DNA of 64,000 nucleotides from Tenodera sinensis (taxonomy: Eukaryota; Arthropoda; Insecta; Mantodea; Mantidae), in NCBI GenBank assembly GCA_030765045.1, contig CM060963.1:102500854-102564853 (forward strand), read 5' to 3'. The notes beneath the pieces were generated by a model that saw nothing but the letters and a program-made list of their open reading frames with translations, made no database searches and was not told the origin of the DNA. The position numbers and the translations under genes were made by a program. Positions 46,642 through 58,604 of the stretch are shown piece by piece; within the stretch, counting starts at the first letter, position 1; the number at the start of each line of letters is the position of its first letter.

Positions 46642-47435
46642 TATTGATCAATTCAATGTCTAATTTATCATAAATATTCTACACCCTTAAAATAAGAAGT
46701 TTCTTTCGTCAAAGCAAGTCTAAGTGAGGCACATTTAATTTGTTTATTTCTGGAACCAACACTTTGAGTGTCTAGCTTTCAGTCATCGATGCAGATGTGT
46801 CAAAAAATAACATATAAACAAATTAAAAACGGTGAGCGTTCTCAATTGGTAAAATAAAGGTTTACAATGCTCATCTGGTTTCTTATTCAGCATAATCCTG
46901 ATAACATCAATATGGTTATACAAGAGTAGAGAAAGCCATGTGAGTGCAGCACATGGGATTTTTACTTTTGAGCCAATCTCCTAGTACAACAGAACATAAT
47001 TATGTGGAGCTAATAAATTATCTTGTATATGTGGGACTGATCCTAGCCTCCTATATTTATACCAAAATAATGCCAATACGCAATCTTCACAACAGGTGTC
47101 AACTGTCAATATTCATTCTCTGCGATGAAAATGGTATTTCACCAGAAATGTAACAGAAGTTATTTTCTGAATTTACACACCTTTGGCATTTTAATATAAT
47201 GTACACCTTAAAAAGCCCAAAATATAAGAAATTCCGTACTATATATAAGGGAAACAACATTAATTGTGCAATCACAGCAACAATATGGATGTTTATAACT
47301 TGCAAACAGCTAAAGAACCTAATGTTTTGTCAGTTGATAGGTGTGCCTATTTTAAAATTAAAATGTTTCCCCAAACAGAAAATTTGGACAAGTGACTTGT
47401 CACTTGAGCGTCAAAACAAAAGCTAATCAGTCATT
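46642..47435. other. Non-genic interval with a family A end
   Basis: 46920-46957 is a minus-strand family A 5' end (AGAGTAGAGAAAGCCATGTG). The rest is plain AT-rich DNA. Confidence 0.5.
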
Positions 47436-47572
47436 TTTACTTTCTCTATTACGTTTAGTAAGTAGATGAACTGCATTCGACCCCAAATTTCGATGTCGAC
47501 ATTTCACCGGAAATATGTGTTTTGCGGTTCCCTGAGTCAAAAAATAGATTTAGAAAGAATCCCGCGTGTGTG

Positions 47573-47638
<66 letters not shown>

Positions 47639-48332
47639 TGTGTGAGTGTGAGTGTGAGAGAACAGCGTAACTCAAAAACGAAAATTCGTTTAAAAACGAA
47701 AGTGGTATTTAAGTTAAATACCTTTTAAGGATGCAACACGAAGATTTTGAAGAAAATGCCTCCACTCTTTAATGGAAAACTTACAAAATTTTGGTTTTCT
47801 CAAAAATGGCTAACGATTTGATTAAAATGTCATTTGTTTAAGATATTTTTATGGCGAATTTAATATATATTTTGAATTTTCTGGCTATAGCCTTTGTAGT
47901 CCTGCTGTGTAACTGATAAATCGTAAGAGACGGACCAAATCTTACTATACAAAATATGCAGATCTCGTTAAAATAGACACGTCCAAATGTAGTTTTTTGG
48001 TAGCGAACCATTTCAGAGAGAGTCCTTGTTATTTGTGCGAGTTTTGCAACATTTATACTTTTCTCAAATAGAAGGTCGGTATTCACTTTCTTATATCTTG
48101 GCTGTGCAAAGGGAGTGGTAATTCAAAGCCCTCTTATAGCGACCAGCTTTAAAAGATTTGACTATCGCTCAAAGCCTGCTGTATTCCCATGTTCCCCTTG
48201 CACCTACAAGGAAATCAGTAATAATATAGTTTCTGCAAATGTTTATCTCGACTAACTTGAAGACAGAGGAATAAGTCTTTGTAAGAATAGCTAGTACAAC
48301 AGTTGAGAAGGTCATTTTAGTGCAAGGTATGA
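47436..48332 (-). repeat. Family A copy A15, near full length
   Basis: Starts with TTTTACTTTCTCTATTACG, has a TG array at 47578-47650 at the standard position, and ends at the 5' terminus TTGAGAAGGTCATTTTAGTG near 48328. About 897 bp, the longest copy after A5, and supports a full length near 0.85-0.9 kb. Confidence 0.88.
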
Positions 48333-48884
48333 CGTTTGTATGGTTATTTATGAAATCAAGAGTTGAAAATTCAGAAGAATTAGCTATTTTTGAGGTAGAA
48401 ACATTGCCACTTTTGGCCAGCGTTATTAATTCAATGCTGCAAGTGCCACTCAGAGACCAAGTTTAATTAGTGCTTGTAAAGGGCAAAAGGCGATGGACTA
48501 ATCAAGTTAACGTGGGACAAGATGTTTACAGAATATGATATCAGACTGCTGCGGTGTATGTTTAAGAATTACCTGTCGCGAGGGAAGTTGTCCACACAAT
48601 AATGGCAACATAAATTCACCTTCTCCACACGTAGAGTCTTAAAGCTGTGCCGATGTTTCGACACTCCACGGCGACGCTCGCTTGGGTCAGTGCCGAGTTC
48701 AAGGTGTCTAACCACTTAATAAAAATATTCCACTTGCATACTTCTTCATTTCCATCCATCTGACCTTTGGATATGTGTTTTTTGTGTGAGAGAGAGACCT
48801 GAGAGGACCTCGCGTTGTTGCCATACTGCTGTTGGGCAATTTGTCTATAAATTAGTACCATAAATAAGCATGGTTTTTGTTTAA
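48333..48884. other. Non-genic interval
   Basis: GC-richer than the flanks. A 107-codon minus-strand frame (48616-48939) has no recognisable domain. Confidence 0.4.
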
Positions 48885-49225
48885 CGTGGCTGCTCCTTTT
48901 TCCTTCATTATATTGGCCAGTCGGGGAAAATAAAAGCAAAAGTTTAAGTAGCCTTTGTGCAGAGGCGCTCGGTTGATTTATTTACGCAAACAAAGACGTA
49001 ATGCAGCAACAGGTAGCATTATGCACATTATAATCTTTTTCCTTCCCCGCTGCTGATGGTAATTTATAGGCGGCCATGTTGGCATAAGTGGGCAGCATTA
49101 ATCGTGGCTCATTAGCGAGATTAGTGTTTATAGTGGAGCTGCTCTCATCTCTCATATTCGGCTCTCCTTTGCGTGTGAAAAGAGATCACCACGGGACTTG
49201 GGGTAAAGTTGCCAGTACCGGGTTC
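48885..49225. promoter_or_regulatory. Candidate conserved cis-regulatory block
   Basis: A ~340-bp low-repeat, moderately GC-rich stretch with dense transcription-factor-like words: forkhead-type TTATTTAC and GCAAACA (48978-48992), CAGGTAG (49010-49016; the Zelda-type heptamer in insects), and several homeodomain cores (GCATTAATCG, CTCATTAGCG, GGTAATTTATAGG at 49030-49120). It matches no repeat in the window. Function is inferred only from motif density and composition. Confidence 0.3.
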
Positions 49226-49826
49226 GCTCTACATAGCTTCATTTGTTTCTACTGTGAAGGGAAACTTCCACCTAATTAACATCGGAGATACTATCACAAG
49301 AAGCTTTTAGATTACTGAATAAATTCCAGAGTACATCGGATAAAGGGAACTGATGAATCTTCAACGATATTTAAAAAGAAATAAGTCTTTAAACTGTTCA
49401 CGTGAAAACGCTCAAACCGACTGCGGTATGTCTTCACTTAAATTACATGGAAGTGTATACATTTTAAAACTTAATTTTCTCCTAAAATTTATTTCTTAGC
49501 TCTTGCCACTTGCAATATTTGTACATCATCTCTCACAGTATGGGAGTACAATGGGGGATTTTGGGATTTACTCAATATTTTACAATTAGGTTTCTTATAA
49601 GCTTCTTATACATATTTTACTTAATATTTTTATAATATAAGACAGCTGAAAATACCTGAATTCCATTTATTTAGGTTATTTACAAGAACTTAAAAAGGAG
49701 CAAATCCAATATCTGAAAACTTAATTTATGTTGCGCTATGATGGTGCCCATTAAAGGATTAAGACATGTCGAATTTTCGGATGTATGCAATACTTCCTTT
49801 TCTAAGCATTAGTCTATACACATATA
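49226..49826. other. Non-genic interval
   Basis: AT-rich, no gene or repeat recognised. Confidence 0.5.
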
Positions 49827-50801
49827 CAGGATGATTTATGAAGACACATTTATTTCTTTACAGGTTGTTTCAAAACGAGTTATGCTAGCGACAACTTATG
49901 CCTGAAGTGCAGATAGCAAATGTTGAAAATGTCCTCCGTCCTGCATAAGGCACAACACGGAGTTCCATGTTACTGGTCACTAGTTGGAGGACTCTTGATG
50001 TTAATACCTTGAATCTCCTGTGTAACGTTGTGCTTCAGATCGTCCAATGTCTGGGGACGTGTGGCATAAACCTTGGATTCATTTGATGTATGTAGCGCCG
50101 TCCTGCCTTCGTTGTCCCAATGGCATGACTTATTTGAATTCATATAGCCGGACAAATGGAACCATGCCTCATCCATGAACCATGTGATGCACAATACGGC
50201 AGGATTTAGCACAATGAACACCTAAAACCAACGATAATAATTCAGTCGTCTATCCTTATCTGGTGCCTGTAACTGATGGACAACCGTAATCTTTTCTGCA
50301 GCTCTCTGACACATTGAGTAACTCTACCCTGTCTTGAGACAAACGTCTTAATCATTTTTTGGGTGACTGCTCCAGTCGTGCTCTTACGTCAACAACAACC
50401 GTGATGAACAATGTTTGCCTATTTTCTTTCACTAGAGACCCAGGTGTTTCCAATTTGTTCACAGTCCCAGTATTGTGTTTCTTTACGGAGGATTCAGAAC
50501 ACCAAATCCTCTCTGTTATGCTCTTTGAGTAGCTGTAGTTGACTTCGTAATCCAATATTGTTTCACAAGAGTGTCATTCATTTAGTGTGTACTACATGTT
50601 CACGTTGACTAGAACAAAATCTCAAAAAAGTTTGCCAACAATAAAACTATTACGAATGAAACATGAACATCTGCGCATCTAGTGACAGGCGATTGAAACT
50701 CCAGAACATTCTGTTTACTTTGATGCTAAAATTGGAGGGTTGAGTGAATTTCGAGCAGAATGTTTAAAGAAAGAAATATGTTAGTTCTTGATAAATCACT
50801 G
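49827..50801 (-). mobile_element. Tc1/mariner-type element, internally deleted, TA-flanked
   Basis: 975 bp. Left end CAGGATGATTTATGAAGACA and right end (reverse complement) CAGTGATTTATCAAGAACTA are terminal inverted repeats with a 2-bp indel, and both flanks are TA (49825-49826 and 50802-50803). The inside encodes a broken transposase (next entry). Short TIRs plus TA duplication is the Tc1/mariner hallmark. Confidence 0.82.
49870..50570 (-). pseudogene. Transposase relic (DUF4817-containing type)
   Basis: N-terminal helix-turn-helix remnant TKSTTATQRA and GTVNKLETPGSLVKENRQ (50400-50560), then LEQSPKK, and after shifts WFMDEAWFHLSGYMNS (about 50130-50185). The last corresponds to the SDEAWFHLSGYVNSQN block around the second catalytic Asp of this insect transposase family. 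The protein then jumps from CHWDNEGRTALH to KVYATRPQTLDDLKHNVTQE, which normally sits after the final catalytic residue, so the region between has been deleted. The tail continues towards the left TIR in another frame (NMELRV...GGHFQHLL). Inactive. Confidence 0.78.
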
Positions 50802-50879
50802 TATAAAAAGGAATATTTGCAGGTTTGTCCCCTGTGCGCTCCTAAACCTCTAGACCGATCACCTGAAATTCAGTTCGTA

Positions 50880-52055
50880 TATGTATTTTTATGTAGAAGG
50901 TTTGTATGCTATCCATTTTACTATTCAACGTAACACACATGGTTTTGTCTACTACCTTTTCTTTTACGTAATACATTCACATCTCCTACCCTACTTGCCC
51001 TTTAGCATCTAATTCACACAAATTTCTATGACTGAAATAGAAATGCTACATATTACATTCACACGGCTTTCTCTACTAATTTTTCTTTCAGAAAAAACGA
51101 TCACATTACTTTCTAAATTCGCCCTTGGACATGCAGTTCATACAATTTTATATAATTGAAACAGAAATACAACACATTACGTTCACGCGATTTTCTATAC
51201 AAATTGTTTTTCACGAAACCCATTACACTTCTTTCTGTACTGCCTGTTCTGCAAACAATTAACACAATTTTGTACATGTTTAAAATTGAAATCCAACGCA
51301 TTACATTCACACGGTCATCTTTAACGAAACACATTCTCATTTCTTTCTCTACTGCCTCTTCTACCAAGAATTCATACATTTTTCTATTTTCTTGACATAG
51401 AAATCCAAAGTCTTATGTTGACACAGCTTTCCGTACTTAAATTTTTTTCCTGTGATATTTGGGATTGCTCAATGGTGTTGGATAATGTTTCCCGGTGATT
51501 TTATTTATTTCGTATATTTTGGGTTCTTTATAGTGTGCAACGGGTCTAAAAGTTGTAGGGATAAAATCTTTCTTTTACGTAATATATTTTTACCCACTCA
51601 CCCTTCAATATCAAATTCATACAATTTTCTGTATGTTTAAAGTATAAATGCAACGTATTACATTCACACGGTTTTTCTACTCACTTTTCTTTTACGTAGC
51701 AATTCACATATCCTTCCCTACTCGCCTTTCAACATACAATTCTTACGATTTTCTGTATGACTAAATTAGAAATGCAACGTATTACATTCACACGGCTTTC
51801 TCTACTCTCTTTTCTAGCTGTGGTATTTGTGATTGTTTAGCAGTGGATTTGCGTAGTGTCTGCCCTATGTTTGTATTTATTTTATTTATTTTTGTTCTTT
51901 ATACTAGTCTAAGAATATAACTCTTTGAGCGCATTAAGTAATATTTTTTAAAATATATCCAAAGAAACACAAGGCTATTGGGCAAGTGCAGCCTAAAGTG
52001 CAAATGTTTAGGGATAAATCGTTAAACCACGGGCAACGCTGGGTATTTCAGCTAG
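50880..52055 (+). mobile_element. Helitron-like element H2 with internal minisatellite
   Basis: 3' end CACGGGCAACGCTGGGTATT, then TCAGCTAG followed by T (52052-52056), homologous to H1 but inverted. Contains at least six 113-126 bp units with TATTACATTCACACGGCTTT (ends near 51066, 51186, 51312, 51425, 51671, 51792), interrupted by a ~110-bp block (51452-51570) that is itself duplicated at 51828-51910. The 5' boundary is uncertain. Confidence 0.6.
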
Positions 52056-52777
52056 TACTGCATAAGTGTTAACACACCTATGTAGATGTCAATGTAATTT
52101 CACAACAATGCCTATTCTTAGTTTCAGAACTTCTCCTGCACTACAATAATGCTAGTATCCGAATGTGCTATATCGTTCCTAACTTTATGTTCTCCGAGCT
52201 GATACTGGACCAGCGCACATATGTAAACACACAACACATGAACCAATTAATTGCACGTGTAGCGCATTAAAACAGATACTCATTTGTAACTGCGCATGAT
52301 AAAGTTGTGGGGACATGTTCGCCAAATGTTCCAGAGTTCAGTTATTGCTCGTAAACACGTGATGCTCAAAGAGAAGCGAAAACTGCCACCCATGTTTTGT
52401 GTACACGTGCAAGTTCGGATGGTAGCAACTTCCGCTGGTTAATCATCCATCTGGCAGAAGTTTTCATACTGGAGTGAAAATAACAATAACCGTGTCTTCA
52501 AATATGGATGTCACTACATACAAAATCATCCGTTTTCCAGTTAACAAAGAAATTCTCTGGATTCGTGGAGTTTTACTCAGTCTACTACTATCTAGAGCAG
52601 GGATGTCCAACCTTCTCTCTTTGGAGAACCTTAAGTAATGAGCGGTAATGCCTCATTTCACAGTCAGTATCGGACACAGTGACGGACACAAACAGGCGAT
52701 TCCATGGCAGTTTCTAAGTCATACCTTGAATTGGGAACGTTCACAGAAGACCTCTTCATTCTACATTATTTTTGCAT
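52056..52777. other. Non-genic interval
   Basis: No gene or repeat recognised. Confidence 0.5.
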
Positions 52778-53170
52778 AAATGGCAACCAGTAAGAGACAC
52801 ACAAAAGCTTACTAGTTACGAAATGTGGATTTCGTTAAAACACACAATTTATGTCAAACACTTCTTTTTTATTTTGAATGGCATTCTTTATTATTCGTTT
52901 CAATTTGCGACTACTTATTTGTTATTCATTATTGCTATATGTTATTCACCCTTTTATCTCTTGACCTTGCAAAGAGAACGGAATTCCAAAGTATCGCCTA
53001 ACAACCAGTCTTAAAACATCACTATTGTCTACTGTATTCCTATATTCCCCTTGAACCTTCAAGAAAATCAGAAATAAGGTAATTTCTGAAAATGCTTATG
53101 TCAATTAAAATGTAGTAGATAGAGAAATAGCATTTGCAAGAATGGTGTGCATAAGAGTGAGCATAGCTCT
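52778..53170 (-). repeat. Family A copy A16 (5' half)
   Basis: From AACCAGTAAGAGACACACAA through AGAGAACGGAATTCCAAAGT and CTGTATTCCTATATTCCCCT to the degraded 5' end near 53165. Confidence 0.75.
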
Positions 53171-53236
53171 ACATATATTTGGGAACAAGAGTTTCTCCAA
53201 ATTGAACTATATTAAAATTCTGTATCGTAATATGTT

Positions 53237-53470
53237 GCAAGACCATCACTTCCAAGGATTGGACTTTGTCACCAAATATTGATACACTTCAAAAACGTAA
53301 GCATTGCCAAAGAAGTCACTAATGAATGCATAAGATTTGAGGTGCTTTCGTAAATCAAACGCAACGTACATAGGTATAACCAAGATTTCACCGACTACCT
53401 CTGTGTTCTGGTAGTTAGCATGCGAGTCTTGAAATCCGGGTTCGATTCCAGAATGATGGTTGGGAATTTT
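53237..53470 (+). repeat. Repeat D followed by tRNA-derived SINE head
   Basis: 53237-53385 matches 23083-23225. Then 53397-53460 is a tidy tRNA-like head: CTGGTAGTTAGCATGCGAG (A box) and CCGGGTTCGATTCC (B box) about 35 bp apart. Confidence 0.65.
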
Positions 53471-53564
53471 TCTATAGGCGGTATTATTGCCTATCTTTCC
53501 TATAGTCTGAAAATATAAATGAGAGTGTAAATGAGTGAATTTAATGTACGATAATAATAAAATA

Positions 53565-53956
53565 TAATGGTTTAAATTTCAGTATAAAGGTCATAGATCA
53601 TGGTATTTATAGGAAAACAAATTAAAAGATCGAAGATAGTGTTAAACAATGGTGTTAGAACCGATCGGAAAATTTAATTACTTAGGCTGTTATGTAACTT
53701 TTAAAACAAACAGTGAAGAAATAAGTAATAGAGTTAATAAGTTCCAATATATGTGTGGAATAATTGGTCATACCTTGAAAAGAAAACTGGAAAGGATAAA
53801 AATCTAAAATTTTATAAGACAATGGCTATTCTGGTTTCACTGTACAGATAGGAGATTGGACACTTAAAATGAAGGATTGAAGCCAAATACAAGCGGCAGA
53901 AATGAAATATCTACGAGCAGTAAAAAGGATGTACGAAACCAGATCATATCAGAAGA
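53565..53956 (+). pseudogene. LINE post-catalytic fragment ending in a microsatellite
   Basis: MVFIGKQIKRSKIVLNNGV, then after a shift EPIGKFNYLGCYVTFKTNSE, RVNKFQYMCGIIGHTLKR, KFYKTMAILVSLYR and RIEAKYKRQK, the same LINE family as 5.7, 14.4 and 41.9 kb (pattern F.YLGC....EI..R..KF....G...L). The coding similarity stops at DHIR, where expected NEDIRKEL is replaced by CAC/ATC triplets. Confidence 0.75.
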
Positions 53957-54413
<457 letters not shown>

Positions 54414-54514
54414 ATGTAATATCAACTCAAAGATTAACACCAGTGTAAGCGAATGAACATTATACACATTGTTCCAAAGGTTGATATGACCTTAGATGTT
54501 AAAGGGGGTATAGA

Positions 54515-55165
54515 AATGAAACAGCGGAAGAAATGTCATCGACAATACATGTTTTGAGGTTCTCTGAATAAATATAAAATAAAACTATTTTTTGACATAG
54601 AGGCACTGAAATGTCAGCTAGAAATCAAATGAAACATTTTGATGAAAATCTGTTATCCCAAACTACTCTTTCGATAGAAAATTGAAATCTAGAAGAACTT
54701 CTTGTCGTATAAAACATAAATATATGTCAAATGAAAATCCTTTCTGGCATTATCAAACTGCTCATTATTATAGGTTTGAATTTCTGAGCAGTTTAAAATG
54801 TTTTGAAGTGCTAAATATCACGATCTTACATACTAATGTAACCGCGATCGATAATGCAGGGACTCATGAATGGGAGTTCAACTTTCAAATGCAGTCCTTC
54901 CTGATCGTATTTTTTCCAAGTTATTCCTAACGTTGTTTACAAAGTTTCCTTTCTCGAGTATTATTCCGTGAATCATCAGTGTCCAATTTTGTGCAAGGAA
55001 CGGATGCTAAATGGGATTCGAAAAATACCCAGCATATATGTATGAATCATTTTCTCTGTACTATACCCTTCTTATACCTACAACGGAATGAGTAATGCAA
55101 CCCTTTCTGCAAATGTGTATCTCGATTAACAGTAAAAAAGTGTTACATCGTATAGAAGTTTGGCT
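54515..55165 (-). repeat. Family A copy A17 (diverged)
   Basis: Contains TACATGTTTTGAGGTTCTCT at the 3' side and ATACCCTTCTTATACCTACA, CTTTCTGCAAATGTGTATCT at the 5' side; alignment is patchy between. Confidence 0.6.
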
Positions 55166-55586
55166 AAAACGCGACATCAATGCAACAGAGAAACATTTTT
55201 GAATGGTTAACATACATATTTTGTATAATGTTATAATGCTGTGCCTTCGTGTAGCATATGCATTTATACGAAAAGTATTGAATATGTTACGTTTTGAAGA
55301 TGTTGAACATTCTTATGATCATGAATCAAAGGAACAAAACTTAGACCTTTTCCCCAGTAATCTGAGAAAAAGCTCTTGAAACGAAAGGACAGATAATAGT
55401 TATCATTAGTTCTACCAAAAAGTGATTTCGTTGTTTACGGATAAGATAACGGTCTTTTTAAAGACTTCCAGCGAATGGATCAAACGGTGCAAATTTATTT
55501 ATCGTACATAATTTATACAATAATAAAAATGTGTTTATTTAGCACGGGACAAAAGAAAATGTCTTTAATTTAGCACAAAAATGGTT
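55166..55586. other. Non-genic interval
   Basis: AT-rich; nothing recognised. Confidence 0.5.
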
Positions 55587-55598
55587 ATAAATAATGAG

Positions 55599-55837
55599 TT
55601 GTTGTTGTAGTGTTTAACGCCCGCTTTTACTACTACGGCACCGCAGGCGGTGACACTGATGATACATGAAGATGGAGCACCGGTGGAATGAGATGGCGGG
55701 GGAAACCGGAGTACCCGGAGAAAACCCGCCCTGACGCCGCTTCGTCCACCACGAATACCACATGTGGGTCCCTGGGATCGAACCCGGGCCGCCTAGGTGG
55801 TAGGCGAGCGCGCTAACCGCTCGGCCACGGCGCCGCC
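55599..55837 (-). mobile_element. SINE-B, intact, with perfect 12-bp target duplication
   Basis: 239 bp. On the minus strand: head GGCGGCGCCGTGGCCGAGCG, A box AGCGGTTAGCGCGC, B box GGGTTCGATCCCAGG, body GTATTCGTGGTGGACGAAGC and GGGTACTCCGGTTTCCCC, tail ...AACACTACAACAACAA. Identical 12-mers ATAAATAATGAG flank it at 55587-55598 and 55838-55849. Both Pol III boxes look functional. It is the best candidate for a recently active insertion in the window. Confidence 0.92.
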
Positions 55838-55849
55838 ATAAATAATGAG

Positions 55850-56974
55850 ATCAGACGAAAAGTTAGTCAAATATTTTATTTTAAGATATTTCGGGATGCG
55901 CTGAAGCAGATTAATGTGTTAGGAGAACTTCTAAGTAATTCTTGGGATAAAAGCAGGGTTTAAGTTGCAGTTGCTTTAGTCGCTTTTTGCTACTAGAGGT
56001 TGAAGAATTTCGATGAACTTTAAAAACTGCGACAATCTGCCACAGAGGCTATATATAAATATAACCTTTCAACAACACGTAATAATCTGTAACAAAAACA
56101 AACGATATGTCGTTTTCTGCCCAGCAAGTGGAACTCACTTCTGATCTGTTCTGCATGGTTCACTCATTCTTGTTAAATGTACAATGTATAGGTGTGTGCT
56201 CTTTAAGAAGTAATGGACGAATTTGCTTTGTGGAAGTACAAGTGGTGTAGATACATGGCTGCGTTAGTTTGATGAGATTCGGGATGAGGAATCGGTGTTT
56301 GATGATCATTGTGACAGAGGATTATGTAATCAACGTGAATATATTCAGCTTCAGAACAGGAATACCTGAAGATGAACGAACAAATACAGATTTCTACAAT
56401 AAAAGGCATTATTTAACAAACCATGGTGAAACAAATGTAAATGTAAATGGCGGTATTGTATCTGATGAATGCCAGAAGAATAAGCTGAAAGTTATTGAAA
56501 TATAAGTGAAATTGTATTAACAATAGGCGATACCTGGGAGGGTGAAGATAATAGGACTCTTCAGCTATATTTCTAAAGAATGTGCTCTCAATGTGAACAT
56601 TTTTAAGCTCAGTTTCAAATGGAATATAGGAAATGTACTCAATTTTATAAGCAAATATGTTTGTATTATTAGTAGTATATGTTTTCCGCACATTTTCTTT
56701 TGTATGTTAGTAAAATATGGTTGAATATGGTGCACAGAACCATCTTTAATGAAAAAGTGTTATTAATTGATGTTTAAAGTAAGAATGTAAAATTGGTGAC
56801 ACCTGTTCCCCACGCGAGTAAACAATTATAATTATTCATGCGCGTAACGAAGAGTACCAGTAATTTAAGTCTAGTATTAGTTTTTATTTTATTTTATTTT
56901 TATTGTATTAATTGTTCAAACTTACTATTGTAATATAACCTAAAAATGTAATAAAAATATCCCCAAAAACTAAC
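55850..56974. other. Non-genic interval
   Basis: No convincing gene. A 78-codon frame at 56269-56505 resembles nothing known. Ends in an A/T-rich stretch before the hairpin region. Confidence 0.5.
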
Positions 56975-57125
56975 CTGCGGCTGAAGAGGGTACACCCCTG
57001 AAACAGCCATAGGGTCAATAAGCCCTGGGTGAGATAAACCCAGGGTAATATTAGCCCTTAAATACCCCCCCCCCCCAAAAAAAACAACGAAAGTTAAGTC
57101 TTTTCTTTTCTTTTCTTTTTTCTTT
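56975..57125 (+). other. Hairpin-rich, poly-C block
   Basis: CTGAAGAGGGTACACCCCTG then AAAC (56981-57004), a perfect 8-bp stem CCCTGGGT/ACCCAGGG with 7-nt loop (57023-57045), a 12-C plus 8-A run (57065-57084) and CTTTT repeats (57101-57120). Possibly the 3' end of a retroelement; class unknown. Confidence 0.5.
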
Positions 57126-57711
57126 TTTAATTTTCCACCAGCAGAATTTTACGCAAACGTATTAATTTGGTTTGTGCTTTTTTGGGACACTATTTTATTT
57201 TCTAGTTTAAGCCGTGTAAAAGCTTAGGTAGAACTCCAACCTATTATTGGATTATAGTCTCTTCAACGGAAACATTGTGTAGTCATTGTGTTATACGCAA
57301 ACTGAATAAACAAATTTAGACGTGCCAAAAGAAACTGGGTTCAACCAACTCATAATTTATCTAGCAGATTCATTGCCGTGTCGTTAATCGCTCTCTCCTC
57401 CAGTTTAACGTTCGACTCCAGAGGGAACCTTCTCTAATAAATATAATGACGCTCTGATAAAGAATCACGATTTTAAAATTAAATTCCAAGCGATATTCCT
57501 CAGTCTCCATACTCAGGTTGAGAAAGGAAAATCAGTACTCTCGAATAACGTTCTGATACCATATTCGTATTAATTTTAGGTAGAATAAGGTACTCACATA
57601 ACTGAGAAACATTTTAATACAGAATCACATTTTATTGAACACTGTATTTTTAACAGCAATAAAGATAATTACAGCCTGCGCAGGTACATAAGTTTACAAT
57701 AGGTAAGTTAA
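57126..57711. other. Non-genic interval
   Basis: AT-rich; nothing recognised. Confidence 0.5.
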
Positions 57712-58604
57712 TTTTGCAGTATGGTAAGATAAATTTGCAAAACTATACCACCTGGTCCCTGCAGTACACAGTCCTCGTCCTCAGAGCCTGAACCTTCAAA
57801 ACATCTATCTGACATGTAAATAGCAGCATTTGTTTACTGTCCTCACATTTGTTGTGGTAAGGTATTAAACAAAAGGAACTGTGTCCATGATGTATATCAA
57901 CTGGTAACGTCCACCCAATTTGTGTTTGAGGATGTTTCAGATCTCTATTTCCGTTCACTTTTTCACTTCATGTTTTGGTAGTTTTTGTTTTCTTGGAGCC
58001 ATGTTGAACGAAATTCTAATAAAAGCGAAATTAAATATCAAGTGTATAACTTAAAATATGTTGCTTAAAAAATAAATACTCTTTTCGTACTAATAGGTAG
58101 GTAAATCGGCAACGTGACATAGCATTACGTAAGATAATATGGCAATAGTCTACAATTAGTTTATTATTATGATAATGTATGCAAAATATTTCACTCTTTA
58201 AAATTTGTAACATGTAGAACCGATTCAAGAGCAACTTAAGCAGCTGAGGAAATCTATGGTCTGAAATGTCGCCACAAAATGCGCTCGTTTCTTAAGACTT
58301 TTGTATATTTAGCGTCAAAAAACAAATTCACCAATACGTTTATACAACATTATACACAACGTATTATTCCCTGTTAATAAAACGTGCGTTATCTGCTTGA
58401 AATGGCTTGATAGGCATACAACAGCTTCCTTTCCATCAGTAAAATTGACATTAAATGCAAACATGTTCATTCTGTACGTTCCAATGATCACGTGGGAGTG
58501 GAATGCAGACCAGTTTGCAGATGCCATTCTACCTGCTAAGAAAACTGTGAAATCTTTGAGTAATAGGTAGGTTTTTAGCATGCAAAATTACCTATACTGC
58601 AAAA
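57712..58604. mobile_element. Possible DNA transposon relic with inverted ends
   Basis: Left TTTTGCAGTATGGTAAGATA and right end (reverse complement) TTTTGCAGTATAGGTAATTT are similar inverted termini 893 bp apart. Flanks are TTAA on the left and TTAC on the right, hinting at a TTAA target as in piggyBac-type elements. Minus-strand frames (for example MAPRKQKLPKHEVKK at about 58000) are too short to identify a transposase. Confidence 0.4.

Noticed and set aside
55770..55837. tRNA gene on the minus strand (and similar at 31.7, 46.4, 53.4 kb)
   Set aside because: Pol III boxes belong to SINE heads, continuous with SINE bodies and inside target duplications.
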